Shown here one piece after another: positions 40,086-48,823 of a stretch of DNA of 64,000 bases. Where the stretch lies: the NCBI GenBank assembly GCA_963735005.1, contig CAVTJA010000010.1:248001-312000 (forward strand), read 5' to 3'. Made by a program: the position numbers and the translations under genes. The stretch comes from WTKG01 sp963735005. Lineage in GTDB: Bacteria > Actinomycetota > Actinomycetes > Actinomycetales > Demequinaceae. Each line of letters starts with the position of its first letter. Position 1 is the first letter of the stretch. The notes under the pieces are model-generated. The model was not told where the DNA came from. It ran no database searches and saw nothing but the letters and a program-made list of their open reading frames with translations.

Positions 40086-41471
40086 CTAGGCCGCCGCCAA
40101 GGCGTCCGTGGCGTCCGTGGCGTCCGTGAAAGCGCGGCGCCCGCCGAGGCGTGGGGCGCGTGCGGGGTCGACCGAAGCGGGCGGCACGAACCAGACGTCG
40201 GCGCCTTCGATGCGGATGTCCCAACCGTCTCGATGCACGCGATGATGACAGGCCGTGCACAGCAGCACGGCGTTCGACAGGTCCGTTGGGCCAGCGTCCC
40301 GTTCCCACCAGCGGATGTGATGGGCCTGCGTCCATGACGGCGGCGCATGACATTGCGCGCAACCGGCGTCGCGTTCCACCAGTGCGAGCCGCTGAGCGCG
40401 CGTGAACAGCCGTCTTGACCGGCCCCAGTCGAGGACTTCGCCGTCGCCACCGAGGACCGCAGGGATGATGTCAGCTGCGGCGGCCATGCGGCGCGCCGCT
40501 CGTGCGGTGACAGGCTGGTCGCTGCCGTCGATCTGAGCCAGGCCCACGCCTTCGCGCAGTTGGTCGAGACTCATGCGGACTACGACGGTGGTCGTGGGCG
40601 CCAGCGGCACGTCGCCGTCGCAACCGAGGGCGTGACGGCCCAGGTCGGCAAGCGCGTCGGCGCGCATCTGGGGCACAGTCCGCCCGTCAACCATCGCTCC
40701 ACGGCCCAGCCCGGCATCGTCCAGCCCCGCACCGCCCAGTCCGGCGCTGCCGTGGCCAGCACTGCCGTGCCCCGCATCCCGGCGGCGCCGCAGCGCCTCC
40801 GCCACCATGCCGTCGACCGCGGCCACCAACGGCGCGGCGGTCTCGGGGTCCAAACGGCCGTCGACAACAACCATGCCCGTGCGGTCCTCACGAATGCTCA
40901 GGTAGCGGTCGCGAAACTGGCGCTCCTGGACGTCGGCGTGCGCCTGCATGTCAAGGCGCGCGCGGCGTTGTCGGATCACCGCGAGCAATCGGGCAAGCGG
41001 CAACGACTTGGCGCGCCGCACAAGCTCCCTTTCCGTGTCGCACAGCACGGCGTCAGCCACCACGTCGGCCACAGCATCAAGCATGGATGTGATCGCGCTG
41101 GCGGCCTCAATACTGACGTCGCCGGCTTTCACGGCTGCCGCCAGCGCCCGCCACCGGGGCGCGGCCGCGCCGACCGCGATCAGCCTGCCCGCCTCCGCCG
41201 TCGAGCCACCGGTGGCCTGCGCGACCATGCGCTGGGCCGTGGGGAATCCCTCGCGGCGGGCGAGCCCCGCCGCGCCGTCGTCCGGTGTGGAGCGCCGCTC
41301 GATCTCCGCCGACGCCTCCGCCAAGAGCGCATCGAGCCGGCGCCGCGCGGCCGCGAGGTCGCGGTGTGCGGCCACCAGGTCCCGGCGCGGCATGCTCGAC
41401 CAGTCCACCCGCGGCGCGGGCGCGCCAGCAACTGCGGCGGTCGCCGCGTCGCGTGCCGGTGAGGTGGTCAT
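40086..41471 (-). CDS. DUF222 and HNH-endonuclease domain protein
   Basis: A 461-residue protein of a family very abundant in actinobacteria. The helical DUF222 region spans about 20-330 and the C-terminal HNH motif about 370-420: CAQCHAPPSWTQAHHIRWWERD then NAVLLCTACHHRVHRDGW, with two CxxC pairs for zinc and the HH and HH metal/catalytic residues intact. A Gly/Ala/Asp low-complexity insert (GHGSAGHGSAGLGGAGLDDA) sits near 235-260. Its role is uncertain: nuclease, possibly mobile or defence related. It converges on tetR with a 5-nt gap. Confidence 0.85.
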   Translation of the reverse strand: MTTSPARDAATAAVAGAPAPRVDWSSMPRRDLVAAHRDLAAARRRLDALLAEASAEIERRSTPDDGAAGLARREGFPTAQRMVAQATGGSTAEAGRLIAVGAAAPRWRALAAAVKAGDVSIEAASAITSMLDAVADVVADAVLCDTERELVRRAKSLPLARLLAVIRQRRARLDMQAHADVQERQFRDRYLSIREDRTGMVVVDGRLDPETAAPLVAAVDGMVAEALRRRRDAGHGSAGHGSAGLGGAGLDDAGLGRGAMVDGRTVPQMRADALADLGRHALGCDGDVPLAPTTTVVVRMSLDQLREGVGLAQIDGSDQPVTARAARRMAAAADIIPAVLGGDGEVLDWGRSRRLFTRAQRLALVERDAGCAQCHAPPSWTQAHHIRWWERDAGPTDLSNAVLLCTACHHRVHRDGWDIRIEGADVWFVPPASVDPARAPRLGGRRAFTDATDATDALAAA

Positions 41472-41537
41472 GACTCAAGTCAAACAGTCGGGTCTGACAC
41501 GCGGGGCGCGGCCGCGGGGGCGCGGGATGGCGCCCCG

Positions 41538-41637
41538 AGACGACGCCCTGGGGACATCACCGGGAAGGTGCGCGGCCGCAGCGTCGCGGGATGGCTCCCT
41601 CAGTGGACGCCCCTAGACGACGCCCTGGGGACATCAC
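41538..41637. repeat. Two 23-bp direct repeats 77 bp apart
   Basis: The 23-bp unit beginning AGACGACGCCCTGGGGACAT occurs at 41538-41560 and 41615-41637, each preceded at a distance by GCGGGATGG. They lie in the 253-nt gap upstream of the HNH gene and downstream of ispE. This could be a local duplication or paired binding sites. Confidence 0.7.
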
Positions 41638-41724
41638 ATGGACGGCGCGCCAGGTGTGCGAGCACAGCACGCAGGCGCACCGCCGCAACACCGCCCGGCG
41701 CACTCGGCCAAGACCCGCCCGTCG

Positions 41725-42678
41725 CTACTCCTCGACGGCGGTAACGGCCGCACCGTTCGCCGGGCCGGAGGCGATCAGCACTGACTCCGCCGTGCCCGAA
41801 GCACTGATCCCCGCCGCCACCGCGAGCGCGTGCTGGCGCGAGCGCGCGAGCGCCGCCACCGTGGGCCCGGACCCGGACACGATCGCGGCAAGCGCGCCCG
41901 AGGACGTCGCCGCGGACAGCGTGCGCTTGAGGTGCGGGGCGAGCGACAGCGCCGCGTCCTGGAGGTCGTTGCGGAGGCGCCCGGCCACGCCCTCGGCGTC
42001 ACCTGCGCGCAGCGCCGCCATCAGCTCCTCGTCGATCTGCGGCCGCGGGGCCAGGCGGTCCCCAGCGGCAAGCTCGCGGTCGTACTCTGCGTACACTTTC
42101 GCGGTCGACAGGCCCTCGGCCTGCGTCGCGAAGACCCAGTGGAACTCGCCGCGGGTCATGGCGGGGGTGAGCTGCTCGCCGCGCCCGAGGCCGACGGCGG
42201 TGTGCCCGTGCAGCGCGAACGGCACGTCCGAGCCAAGCGGCCCGGCGAGCTCCTCAAGTTCGGGGCGCGTCGCCTCCACGCCCCAGGCCTCTGCGCACGC
42301 CACGAGCGCGGCGGCCGCGTCGGCGCTGCCCCCGGCCATGCCGCCGGCCACGGGAATCCCCTTGACGATGCGCAGGTCAACCCCGCGGGTCACGCCATAG
42401 CGTTCGGCGACGGCGCGGGCGGCGCGCATCGCGAGGTTCGTGTGGTCGAGCGGGACGGCGCCGTCAGGAACCGTGAGCGACGGGGAAACCTCGAGCGCGC
42501 ACGTGAACTCCGCGTCGTCCCGGGGCAGGGCGACCACTGTCTCCCACAGGCTCACCGCCTGGAACACGGTGGCGAGCGGGTGGAACCCGTCGGGCTCGAC
42601 GGCGCCAACGGACAACTGCAGGTTGACCTTCGCGGGCGCGTGGGCGGCGACCCCCCGCGGTTCCACCCCTGTCGTCAT
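41725..42678 (-). CDS. ispE: 4-diphosphocytidyl-2-C-methyl-D-erythritol kinase
   Basis: GHMP kinase of the MEP pathway to isopentenyl diphosphate. The 317-residue protein has the substrate site HAPAKVNLQLSVG near 14-26 (active-site Lys), the GHMP ATP loop IPVAGGMAGGSADAAAAL near 105-122 and the C-terminal IVSGSGPTVAALA. ATG 42678 lies 18 nt after ksgA. The order metG-tatD-rpf-ksgA-ispE is a conserved actinobacterial block. The MEP product feeds the cis-prenyl transferase encoded at 10.5 kb. Confidence 0.95.
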   Translation of the reverse strand: MTTGVEPRGVAAHAPAKVNLQLSVGAVEPDGFHPLATVFQAVSLWETVVALPRDDAEFTCALEVSPSLTVPDGAVPLDHTNLAMRAARAVAERYGVTRGVDLRIVKGIPVAGGMAGGSADAAAALVACAEAWGVEATRPELEELAGPLGSDVPFALHGHTAVGLGRGEQLTPAMTRGEFHWVFATQAEGLSTAKVYAEYDRELAAGDRLAPRPQIDEELMAALRAGDAEGVAGRLRNDLQDAALSLAPHLKRTLSAATSSGALAAIVSGSGPTVAALARSRQHALAVAAGISASGTAESVLIASGPANGAAVTAVEE

Positions 42679-42696
42679 GTTGTTAACGGTGCCAGA

Positions 42697-43581
42697 TCAC
42701 GCGCGGTCGCGGTAGTCGGCGAGCGCCTCGGCGATGCGGGCGAAGTCCTCGATGGCGAGCGTCTCTCCGCGCGCGAGCTCCTCCACGCCGGCCGCGGCCA
42801 GCACGGCGGCGGACGCCTCGGACGAGCCGATCAGCTCCCGCAGGGCCCCGCGCAGCGCCTTCCGTCGCTGCGCGAACGCGGCGTCGATCACCGCGAACAC
42901 GAGCTCACGCGGCGCGGTCGTCGCCGGCAGCTCACGCCGCTCCAGCAACAGCAATTTCGAGTCCACCCGCGGCACGGGGAAGAACGCATTGCGCTTGACC
43001 TCGCCCGCGAGCCGGACGGACGCGTACCACGCCGCCTTCGCGGATGGGATGCCGTACGTGCGGGAGCCGGGCGGCGCGGCGAGCCTGTCCGCGACCTCGG
43101 CCTGCACCATCACCAGCGCGCGCGCCACGGTCGGGAAGTGCTCGAGCACGTGCAAGATCACCGGCACCGACACGTTGTAGGGGAGGTTCGCCACCAGCGC
43201 CACGGGCGGCCCGGCCGCCTCACCGGCCGCGTCCGCGACGTCACCCGGCGTCAGCCGCATCGCGTCCCCGGATATCACCGCGAGCCGCGCCGCGTCGCCC
43301 GGCGCCCGCTCCGCCACGGTCCGCGCGAGCGCGCCCGCGAGCACGGGATCGATCTCCACCGCGGTCACCGCCGCGCCCGTCTCCAATAGCGCCAGCGTGA
43401 GCGACCCAAGCCCCGGGCCAACCTCCACGACGTGGTCGCCTGCGGTCACCCCGGCCACGCGCGCGATCCTGCGCACCGTGCCAGCGTCCACCACAAAGTT
43501 TTGGCCCCACCGCTTGGTGGGGCGCACGCCCAGCGCGTCGGCCAGCCGCCGGATGTCGCCCGGCCCGAGCATGTCAGCCAT
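42697..43581 (-). CDS. rsmA: 16S rRNA (adenine1518/1519-N6)-dimethyltransferase
   Basis: KsgA/RsmA dimethylates two adjacent adenines in the 3' hairpin of 16S rRNA during 30S maturation. ATG 43581 overlaps the rpf stop (ATGA); the longer frame is a shadow of rpf. The protein has 294 aa. Motifs are RWGQNFVVDAGTVRRI, the SAM loop VEVGPGLGSLTLALL near 54-68, catalytic NLPYNVSVPVI near 140-150 and VQAEVADRLAA. It is translationally coupled between rpf and ispE. Confidence 0.95.
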   Translation of the reverse strand: MADMLGPGDIRRLADALGVRPTKRWGQNFVVDAGTVRRIARVAGVTAGDHVVEVGPGLGSLTLALLETGAAVTAVEIDPVLAGALARTVAERAPGDAARLAVISGDAMRLTPGDVADAAGEAAGPPVALVANLPYNVSVPVILHVLEHFPTVARALVMVQAEVADRLAAPPGSRTYGIPSAKAAWYASVRLAGEVKRNAFFPVPRVDSKLLLLERRELPATTAPRELVFAVIDAAFAQRRKALRGALRELIGSSEASAAVLAAAGVEELARGETLAIEDFARIAEALADYRDRA

Positions 43582-44372
43582 CAGTACCAGCTGGGGCTTC
43601 GCGAGTTGAACGCGCCCCACGCGCCGCACGGCGTGTGATACCGCCCCTTGATGTAGGCGAGACCCCACTTGATCTGGGTCGCGGGGTTCGTCTTCCAGTC
43701 CTTACCGGCGGACGCCATCTTGTCGCCGGGCAGCGCCTGCGGGATTCCGTACGCCCCGGAATAAGGGTTCTTGGCGCGCTCGTTCCAGTGCGACTCGCGC
43801 GTGAACAGGTTGTCGAGGCACTTCCATTGGATGCCGTCCCAGCCGTACTTGTCCGCTGCCATCTGCTGGCCGATCGCCCGGTTCGAGCCGTCCTTGACCG
43901 CGCCCAGGTCCGGCACCGAGAGCGTGCCGTGCGCGACCACGTCGTCGGTGGGCTGCTTGACGATCACTCTGGCGAGCATGACGCGGTCGGTCTCGACGCC
44001 GTGAACCTCCGTCACCAGATAGGTGACTTCCGCGACGCCCGGGTCGCCGCGCGACACTCTGTGGGTGGTTCCCTTGACCAGGGACGCGTCCTTCTTGACG
44101 ATCTCTTCTGGCTCGATCGCCTCGCGCTCGGTGACCGCGTAGCTGTGGGTGGCCGCATCGCCCGGAGCGACGATGGGCGCGAGCGTCGTCGCGCCCGTGG
44201 GCGTCGCCTCCGGCTCGGGCGTCGCGGACGCGCTGAACGCCGCCGCCGTTCCAAAGCCCGCGAGCATCGCTACGGCTCCCACCACCCCGCCCTTGACGAC
44301 CCGCGACGTTTCCTGAGCGCGCTCACGTAGCGCGCGGCGCAGGCCGGGTGCCGGGATGAGGCGGTCGATCAC
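43581..44372 (-). CDS. Resuscitation-promoting-factor-like G5 domain transglycosylase
   Basis: A secreted or anchored cell-wall hydrolase of 263 aa. An N-terminal membrane helix (about 27-48, GGVVGAVAMLAGFGTAAAFS) precedes a Thr/Pro linker, a G5 domain (about 95-160: EAIEPEEIVKKDASLVKGTT, VSRGDPGVAEVTYLVTEVHG) and a C-terminal lysozyme-like domain (CLDNLFTRESHWNERAKNPY, SGAYGIPQALPG, GLAYIKGRYHTPCGAW) with the catalytic Glu in TRESHW and two cysteines. It resembles RpfB but is shorter, with no DUF348 repeats. The gene order tatD-rpf-ksgA is classic. The start is GTG. Confidence 0.88.
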   Translation of the reverse strand: MIDRLIPAPGLRRALRERAQETSRVVKGGVVGAVAMLAGFGTAAAFSASATPEPEATPTGATTLAPIVAPGDAATHSYAVTEREAIEPEEIVKKDASLVKGTTHRVSRGDPGVAEVTYLVTEVHGVETDRVMLARVIVKQPTDDVVAHGTLSVPDLGAVKDGSNRAIGQQMAADKYGWDGIQWKCLDNLFTRESHWNERAKNPYSGAYGIPQALPGDKMASAGKDWKTNPATQIKWGLAYIKGRYHTPCGAWGAFNSRSPSWY

Positions 44373-44479
44373 GGTTGCCTTTCGAGTGCGGGCAGAGGTC
44401 CAACGTAGGTATCGGCATAACGAGCGGCGCGCTTGACGCGTGCCGTGCCGCGGCGGCAGTTACGGGCGTACCGGCACCC

Positions 44480-45331
44480 TCACCACGGCCCGTAGACGTC
44501 CTCCGACGTCGCGGATACCGCCGCGCACGCCTCCGCCAGCGGCACGTCCTTGACCCGCGCGACCTCGCGCATCGTGACCGCCGCAAGATACGGCGCGTTT
44601 GGGGCGCCGCGGTGTGGGTGCGGCGTCAGGAACGGCGAGTCCGTCTCCACCATCACGAGCTCCATGGGCGTGACCGCGAGCGCGGCGCGCAGGTCGTGCG
44701 CGTTCTTGAAGGTGAGCGTGCCGGCGAAGCTTAGGTACCAGCCGCGTTGGGCGCACAGCTTGGCCATGCCTGCGTCGCCGCTGAAACAGTGGAACACCGT
44801 GCGCTCGGGCGCGCCGTCGCGGTCAAGCACTTCGATCACGGCGGCGTGCGCGTCGCGGTCGTGAATCGCCACCGGCTTGCCCAACTCCTTCGCGAGCGCG
44901 ATGTGGTCGCGGAACGCCTGCACCTGCGCGTCGCGCCCGTCGTCGCCCGTACGGAAGAAATCGAGCCCCGTCTCCCCGACCGCCCGGATCCGCTCGCCGC
45001 GCGCGATGGCCGCGATCTCGGCGAACGCATCGGCGTATGACACCCCAGACTCGTGGGTGCCCGCGGCGTGCAGCGGGGCCTCGTTCGGATGGATGGCGAC
45101 GGCGCCAAGCAACGCGGGGTGGTCCTCGACGGCTTGCGCGGTCCAGCGCGCGCTTTCAAGCTCACACCCCACCTGGACGATGCGGTCCACACCAGCCGTG
45201 GCGGCCTCGGCTATGCGCTCGGCCACGGTCTTGGGCTCGTCGCCGGCAGGCCACTCGAGATGCGCGTGGTTGTCGACGATGTGCGACGGCAGCGGCTGCG
45301 GCGCCGGTGGCCATGCGCCTGCGCGGGTCAC
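44480..45331 (-). CDS. tatD: TatD-family metal-dependent hydrolase
   Basis: TIM-barrel amidohydrolase; TatD proteins have 3'-5' exonuclease or DNase activity. The 283-residue protein shows VDNHAHLEWP near 19-28 (metal His pair), AVAIHPNEAP, GETGLDFFRTGDD near 118, AKELGKPVAIHDRDAHAAVIEVL, FHCFSGDAGMAKLC and the final metal Asp in VETDSPFLTPHPHRG. GTG 45331 starts 3 nt after the metG stop, so both are in one operon. The 107-nt gap to rpf is the longest in this block. Confidence 0.93.
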   Translation of the reverse strand: MTRAGAWPPAPQPLPSHIVDNHAHLEWPAGDEPKTVAERIAEAATAGVDRIVQVGCELESARWTAQAVEDHPALLGAVAIHPNEAPLHAAGTHESGVSYADAFAEIAAIARGERIRAVGETGLDFFRTGDDGRDAQVQAFRDHIALAKELGKPVAIHDRDAHAAVIEVLDRDGAPERTVFHCFSGDAGMAKLCAQRGWYLSFAGTLTFKNAHDLRAALAVTPMELVMVETDSPFLTPHPHRGAPNAPYLAAVTMREVARVKDVPLAEACAAVSATSEDVYGPW

Positions 45332-45334
45332 CGG

Positions 45335-47125
45335 CTACTCGCCGCGCATGCGCGCAAGCTCGTCCTCGACAATCGAGTCGTCGAGCTTGTCGAACAACGG
45401 CGCGGGCTGGTCCACGGGCGTGCCGGGCACCACGGGGGTGCGCCTCCACGTTCCCTGCGCGGACTCGTAGTCGCCCTGGATCACCGGGTAGTGGCGGTCC
45501 GGGAGGTCGAGGTCGTCGACTTCGTTGATCTGGGGCATCGGCGCGAACACGCCCGTACCGCCAAGGGCCTCGTGAATCAGTTGCGCGCTGTGCGGCATGA
45601 ACGGCGACAGCATCGCGTTCGCGTCGGTCACCAACTGTGCGGCGACCCCCAGCACCGTCTTCATGCGCTCAGGGTCGGTGTCCTTGAGCTTCCAGGGTGC
45701 GGTGTCCGCAAGGTACTTGTTCGCGTCGCCGACGATGCGCATGGCCTCACTGATGGCCTGGCGCTGGCGGTGCCGCTCGAGCAGCTCGCCGACCGCCACG
45801 AACCCGGCCTCGGATGCCGCGAGCGCGGCCTTATCGATGTCCTGCAGGTCGGTCAGTTCCGGGATCGAGCCCACGTTGCGGTGCAGCAGCGACGCGGTGC
45901 GGTTCACCAGGTTGCCCCAGCCGGCCACCAGCTCGTCGTTGGTGCGGCGCTTGAACTCCGCCCAGGTGAAGTCGGCGTCTGCGGCCTCCGGGCCGGCGAC
46001 CGCGATGAAGTAGCGCAGGGCGTCGGTCTGGTAGCGCGCGAGCATGTCGCGCACGTAGATCACGTGGCCGCGCGAGCTCGAGAACTTGGCGGACTCCATC
46101 GTCAGGAACTCACTCGACACCACCTCGGTGGGAAGCTGCAAGTCGCCAAACTCGCTGAGCTCGCCGCCCTTGGCGCCCTGGCCGTTCGCGGCGAGCAGTT
46201 CGCCGGGCCAGATCTGCGAGTGGAAGGTGATGTTGTCCTTGCCCATGAAGTAGTACGAGCGGGCCTCGGGGTTGTTCCACCACTCGCGCCACAGGTCCGG
46301 CTCGCCCTTGCGGCGCGCCCACTCGATCGAGCTCGACAGGTAGCCGATGACGGCGTCGAACCACACGTAGAGACGCTTGTTGGGGTTGTCGATCCAGCCG
46401 TCGAGCGGCACCGGGATTCCCCAGTCGATGTCACGCGTCATCGCGCGCGGGCGGACGTCGGTGAGCAGGTTCTTGGAGAAGTTGAGCACGTTGGGGCGCC
46501 AGCCCTGGCGGGAGCCCAGCCAGTCAGCGAGTTCGGTCGCGACCGCGGGCAGGTCAAGGTAGTAGTGCTCGGTCTCGATGAACGTGGGGACCTCGCCGTT
46601 GATGCGGCTGACGGGGTTGCGCAGTTCGGCGGCGTCCAGCTGGTTGCCGCAGGTATCGCACTGGTCGCCGCGCGCGCCGTCCGCGCCGCAGATGGGGCAC
46701 TCTCCCTCGATGTAGCGGTCTGGAAGGGTGCGGCCGGTGGACGGGCTGATGGCGCCCTTGCCGGTCTGCGGGATCAGGTACCCGTTCGCGTGGACCGCAC
46801 GAAACATCGCCTGGGCCACCTTGAAGTGGTTGCCAGTGGTGGTGCGCGTGAAGAGGTCGTAGCTGAGCCCCAGCTTGGTGAGGTCCTCGACGATCACGCG
46901 GTTGTAGCGGTCCGCGAGCTCCTGGGGCGACACACCCTCCTGCTCCGCCTGCACCAGGATGGGCGTCCCGTGCTCGTCCGTCCCCGACACCATCAGCACG
47001 TCGTTGCCCGCCATCCGCATGTAGCGGGAGAACACGTCAGAGGGCACGCCGAAACCGGCCACGTGGCCGATGTGGCGCGGCCCGTTGGCGTACGGCCAGG
47101 CGACTGCGCTGAGGATGTGGGACAT
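45335..47125 (-). CDS. metG: Methionyl-tRNA synthetase
   Basis: Charges tRNA-Met. ATG 47125 (MSHILSAVAWPYANGPRHIGHVAG) gives 596 aa; a start three codons upstream is also open. Class I signatures are PYANGPRHIGH near 11-21 (HIGH) and FSSSRGHVI near 300 (KMSKS-equivalent region, divergent). The zinc knuckle CPICGADGARGDQCDTCG near 145-162 has four cysteines. The C-terminal part is the anticodon-binding helical domain; no separate tRNA-binding EMAP domain follows. It heads the tatD-rpf-ksgA-ispE block. Confidence 0.96.
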   Translation of the reverse strand: MSHILSAVAWPYANGPRHIGHVAGFGVPSDVFSRYMRMAGNDVLMVSGTDEHGTPILVQAEQEGVSPQELADRYNRVIVEDLTKLGLSYDLFTRTTTGNHFKVAQAMFRAVHANGYLIPQTGKGAISPSTGRTLPDRYIEGECPICGADGARGDQCDTCGNQLDAAELRNPVSRINGEVPTFIETEHYYLDLPAVATELADWLGSRQGWRPNVLNFSKNLLTDVRPRAMTRDIDWGIPVPLDGWIDNPNKRLYVWFDAVIGYLSSSIEWARRKGEPDLWREWWNNPEARSYYFMGKDNITFHSQIWPGELLAANGQGAKGGELSEFGDLQLPTEVVSSEFLTMESAKFSSSRGHVIYVRDMLARYQTDALRYFIAVAGPEAADADFTWAEFKRRTNDELVAGWGNLVNRTASLLHRNVGSIPELTDLQDIDKAALAASEAGFVAVGELLERHRQRQAISEAMRIVGDANKYLADTAPWKLKDTDPERMKTVLGVAAQLVTDANAMLSPFMPHSAQLIHEALGGTGVFAPMPQINEVDDLDLPDRHYPVIQGDYESAQGTWRRTPVVPGTPVDQPAPLFDKLDDSIVEDELARMRGE

Positions 47126-47194
47126 GCGCACCATCCTACTGAGTCGGCAAGCGCCGCCTGCCCCGGCCGAACGCGCCCGTGGGGGCGGTCGCGA

Positions 47195-47758
47195 CTACTC
47201 GCGGTCAAGCTCAATCTCGAGGGGCGGGGTCTCGTTTGCAAGTGATGTGGCTGCCGCAAGGCGCTGGGCGGGCGTCGCGTCCGCGGGCATGTCTAACGAG
47301 CGAATCCGCGCCGCGAATTCGGCGTCGATCGCGGTCGCAAGCCGCAGGTACGTGCGCGTCGCCAGCATTTCCTCGTCGGTAAGCAAGGCGCCGTGGCGCA
47401 TCCATGCGAGCTTGAGGGGCCCAAACAATGTCCGCGCGATCTCAAGCGCGCCCTGGGTGGGCTGTACGTAGACCCGGCGCCGGTCCTCCGTGTCGCGCAC
47501 GCGCTCCACGAACCCGAGGCGCTCGAGTCGGTCGACGAGCGCGGTAACCGCGCCCGATGTGACCTTGAGGTGCCCGGCGAGGTCCCCCGCGGTCATCGGC
47601 CCAAGTTGCTCGAGCACATCCATCGCGCGTCCGTCGGTCGAGTTGATGCCAAAGAATTGCGCGATGGCGTCGTCAAGCGCCGCGCTTGCACGTTGCGAGA
47701 TTCGGGCTGCGTTGCCCAACTCCATCCCGAGGGCAATGCGCGCATCCCTTGACAACAT
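47195..47758 (-). CDS. MarR-family transcriptional regulator
   Basis: A 187-residue winged-helix regulator. The DNA-binding domain spans about 45-110 (QLGPMTAGDLAGHLKVTSGA, VTALVDRLERLGFVERVRDTEDRRRVYV), flanked by dimerisation helices. ATG 47758 has GAGGTG 8 nt upstream. It diverges from an ABC exporter across a 60-nt AT-rich gap holding an inverted repeat, the classic layout of a drug-responsive local repressor. With both exporter genes frame-disrupted, its output may be lost in this strain. Confidence 0.9.
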   Translation of the reverse strand: MLSRDARIALGMELGNAARISQRASAALDDAIAQFFGINSTDGRAMDVLEQLGPMTAGDLAGHLKVTSGAVTALVDRLERLGFVERVRDTEDRRRVYVQPTQGALEIARTLFGPLKLAWMRHGALLTDEEMLATRTYLRLATAIDAEFAARIRSLDMPADATPAQRLAAATSLANETPPLEIELDRE

Positions 47759-47783
47759 TTTATTTCACCTCTTAAGATAACGA

Positions 47784-47809
47784 CCGTTCAAAACAATACT
47801 AGCGAACGG
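47784..47809. promoter_or_regulatory. Inverted repeat between marR and ABC exporter
   Basis: CCGTTC-N14-GAACGG lies in the 60-nt divergent gap, whose AT-rich TTAAGATAA half differs from the surroundings. It ends 10 nt before the ATPase start and is the likely MarR operator. Confidence 0.5.
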
Positions 47810-47818
47810 ACACCGCTG

Positions 47819-48804
47819 ATGGAACCCATCCTCGAGGCCAAAGGGCTTCGCAAGACGTACAAGGTTCGTGCGCGCGGAAAGGATGCGCCAAACACGGTCG
47901 AGGCGGTGCGAGGTGTCGATATCACCGTTCGCGCCGGCGAGATCGTCGGATTCCTGGGCCCCAACGGCGCAGGCAAGACGACCACGCTGCGCATGCTGAC
48001 CACTCTCCTTGAGCCCACAGCCGGGACAGCGACGGTGGTCGGAGCGGACCTCGCCACCGCCCCAGTCGACGTGCGCCGCCGCATCGGCTACGTGGCGCAG
48101 ATGGGGACCACGGATCCCAGCGCCGTCGCTGGCGAGGAACTCGTGGACCAGGCCCGCCTCTACGGAATCGACGCGGGCGTGGCAGCGAAGCGCGGCCACG
48201 AACTTCTCCAAGGGCTCGACCTTGACGGACTGTGGGAGCGCAAGTGCGGCACGCTGTCGGGCGGCCAGCGCCGCAGGCTCGACATCGCCATGGGGCTTAT
48301 CCACGAGCCCAAGATCGTGTTCCTCGACGAGCCATCCACCGGGCTTGACCCGCAGTCACGCGCCAACCTGTGGGCGCACATCAAGCGGGTCCGCGACGAC
48401 CACGACACGACGGTATTCATCACGACGCACTACATGGACGAGGCGGACGTGCTGTGCGACCGCATCCTGATCATCGACAACGGCGAGATCGTTGCGGAAG
48501 GTTCGCCCGACGAACTCAAGCGTCGCGTAGGCGGCGACGCTGTCATCCTGACCGTGCCCGAGGCGAAGGGTGCAGCGAAGGCCGCGAAGGTGGCCGCCGC
48601 AACCATCGCAGGACGCCGCGCCCGAGGCTCGACGGCGTTCAGGTTCGGCTCACCGCACCCGACGGCGGCGCGGCACTCCCCAAGCTGCTCGCAGCGCTCG
48701 ACAAGGCGGGCGTGGACGTCGCGGGCGTCGAGGTCCGCCGCCCCACCCTCGACGACGTCTTTCTCACCCTCACCGGCCGGTCGCTCCGCGACGGCGACGC
48801 GTAG
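47819..48804 (+). pseudogene. DrrA-type ABC exporter ATPase, interrupted by an apparent -1 frameshift
   Basis: ATPase subunit of a daunorubicin-resistance-type exporter. The first frame holds the entire nucleotide-binding domain: Walker A FLGPNGAGKTTTLRML near 46-61, signature TLSGGQRRRLDIAMGL near 147, Walker B IVFLDEPSTGLD and switch His in ITTHYMDEADVL. At about 48614-48628 the reading must shift by -1; the second frame then gives LDGVQVRLTAPDGGAALPKLLAALD and the family end VRRPTLDDVFLTLTGRSLRD. Total length would be about 328 aa. The core ATPase is complete, so a truncated protein could still hydrolyse ATP. Confidence 0.85.
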
Positions 48805-48823
48805 CCTCGAAAGGACTGCTGAC

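Noticed and set aside
40102..40128. Three tandem copies of GCGTCCGTG
   Set aside because: Encodes a DAT-repeat at the C-terminus of the DUF222-HNH protein; ordinary coding repeat.
40086..41471. DUF222-HNH gene as part of an insertion element
   Set aside because: No terminal inverted repeats, target duplication or transposase nearby; the family is a normal chromosomal gene in actinobacteria.
45053..47245. 730-codon open frame opposite metG and tatD
   Set aside because: Antisense shadow; composition is Arg/Val/His-rich and metG motifs are intact on the minus strand.
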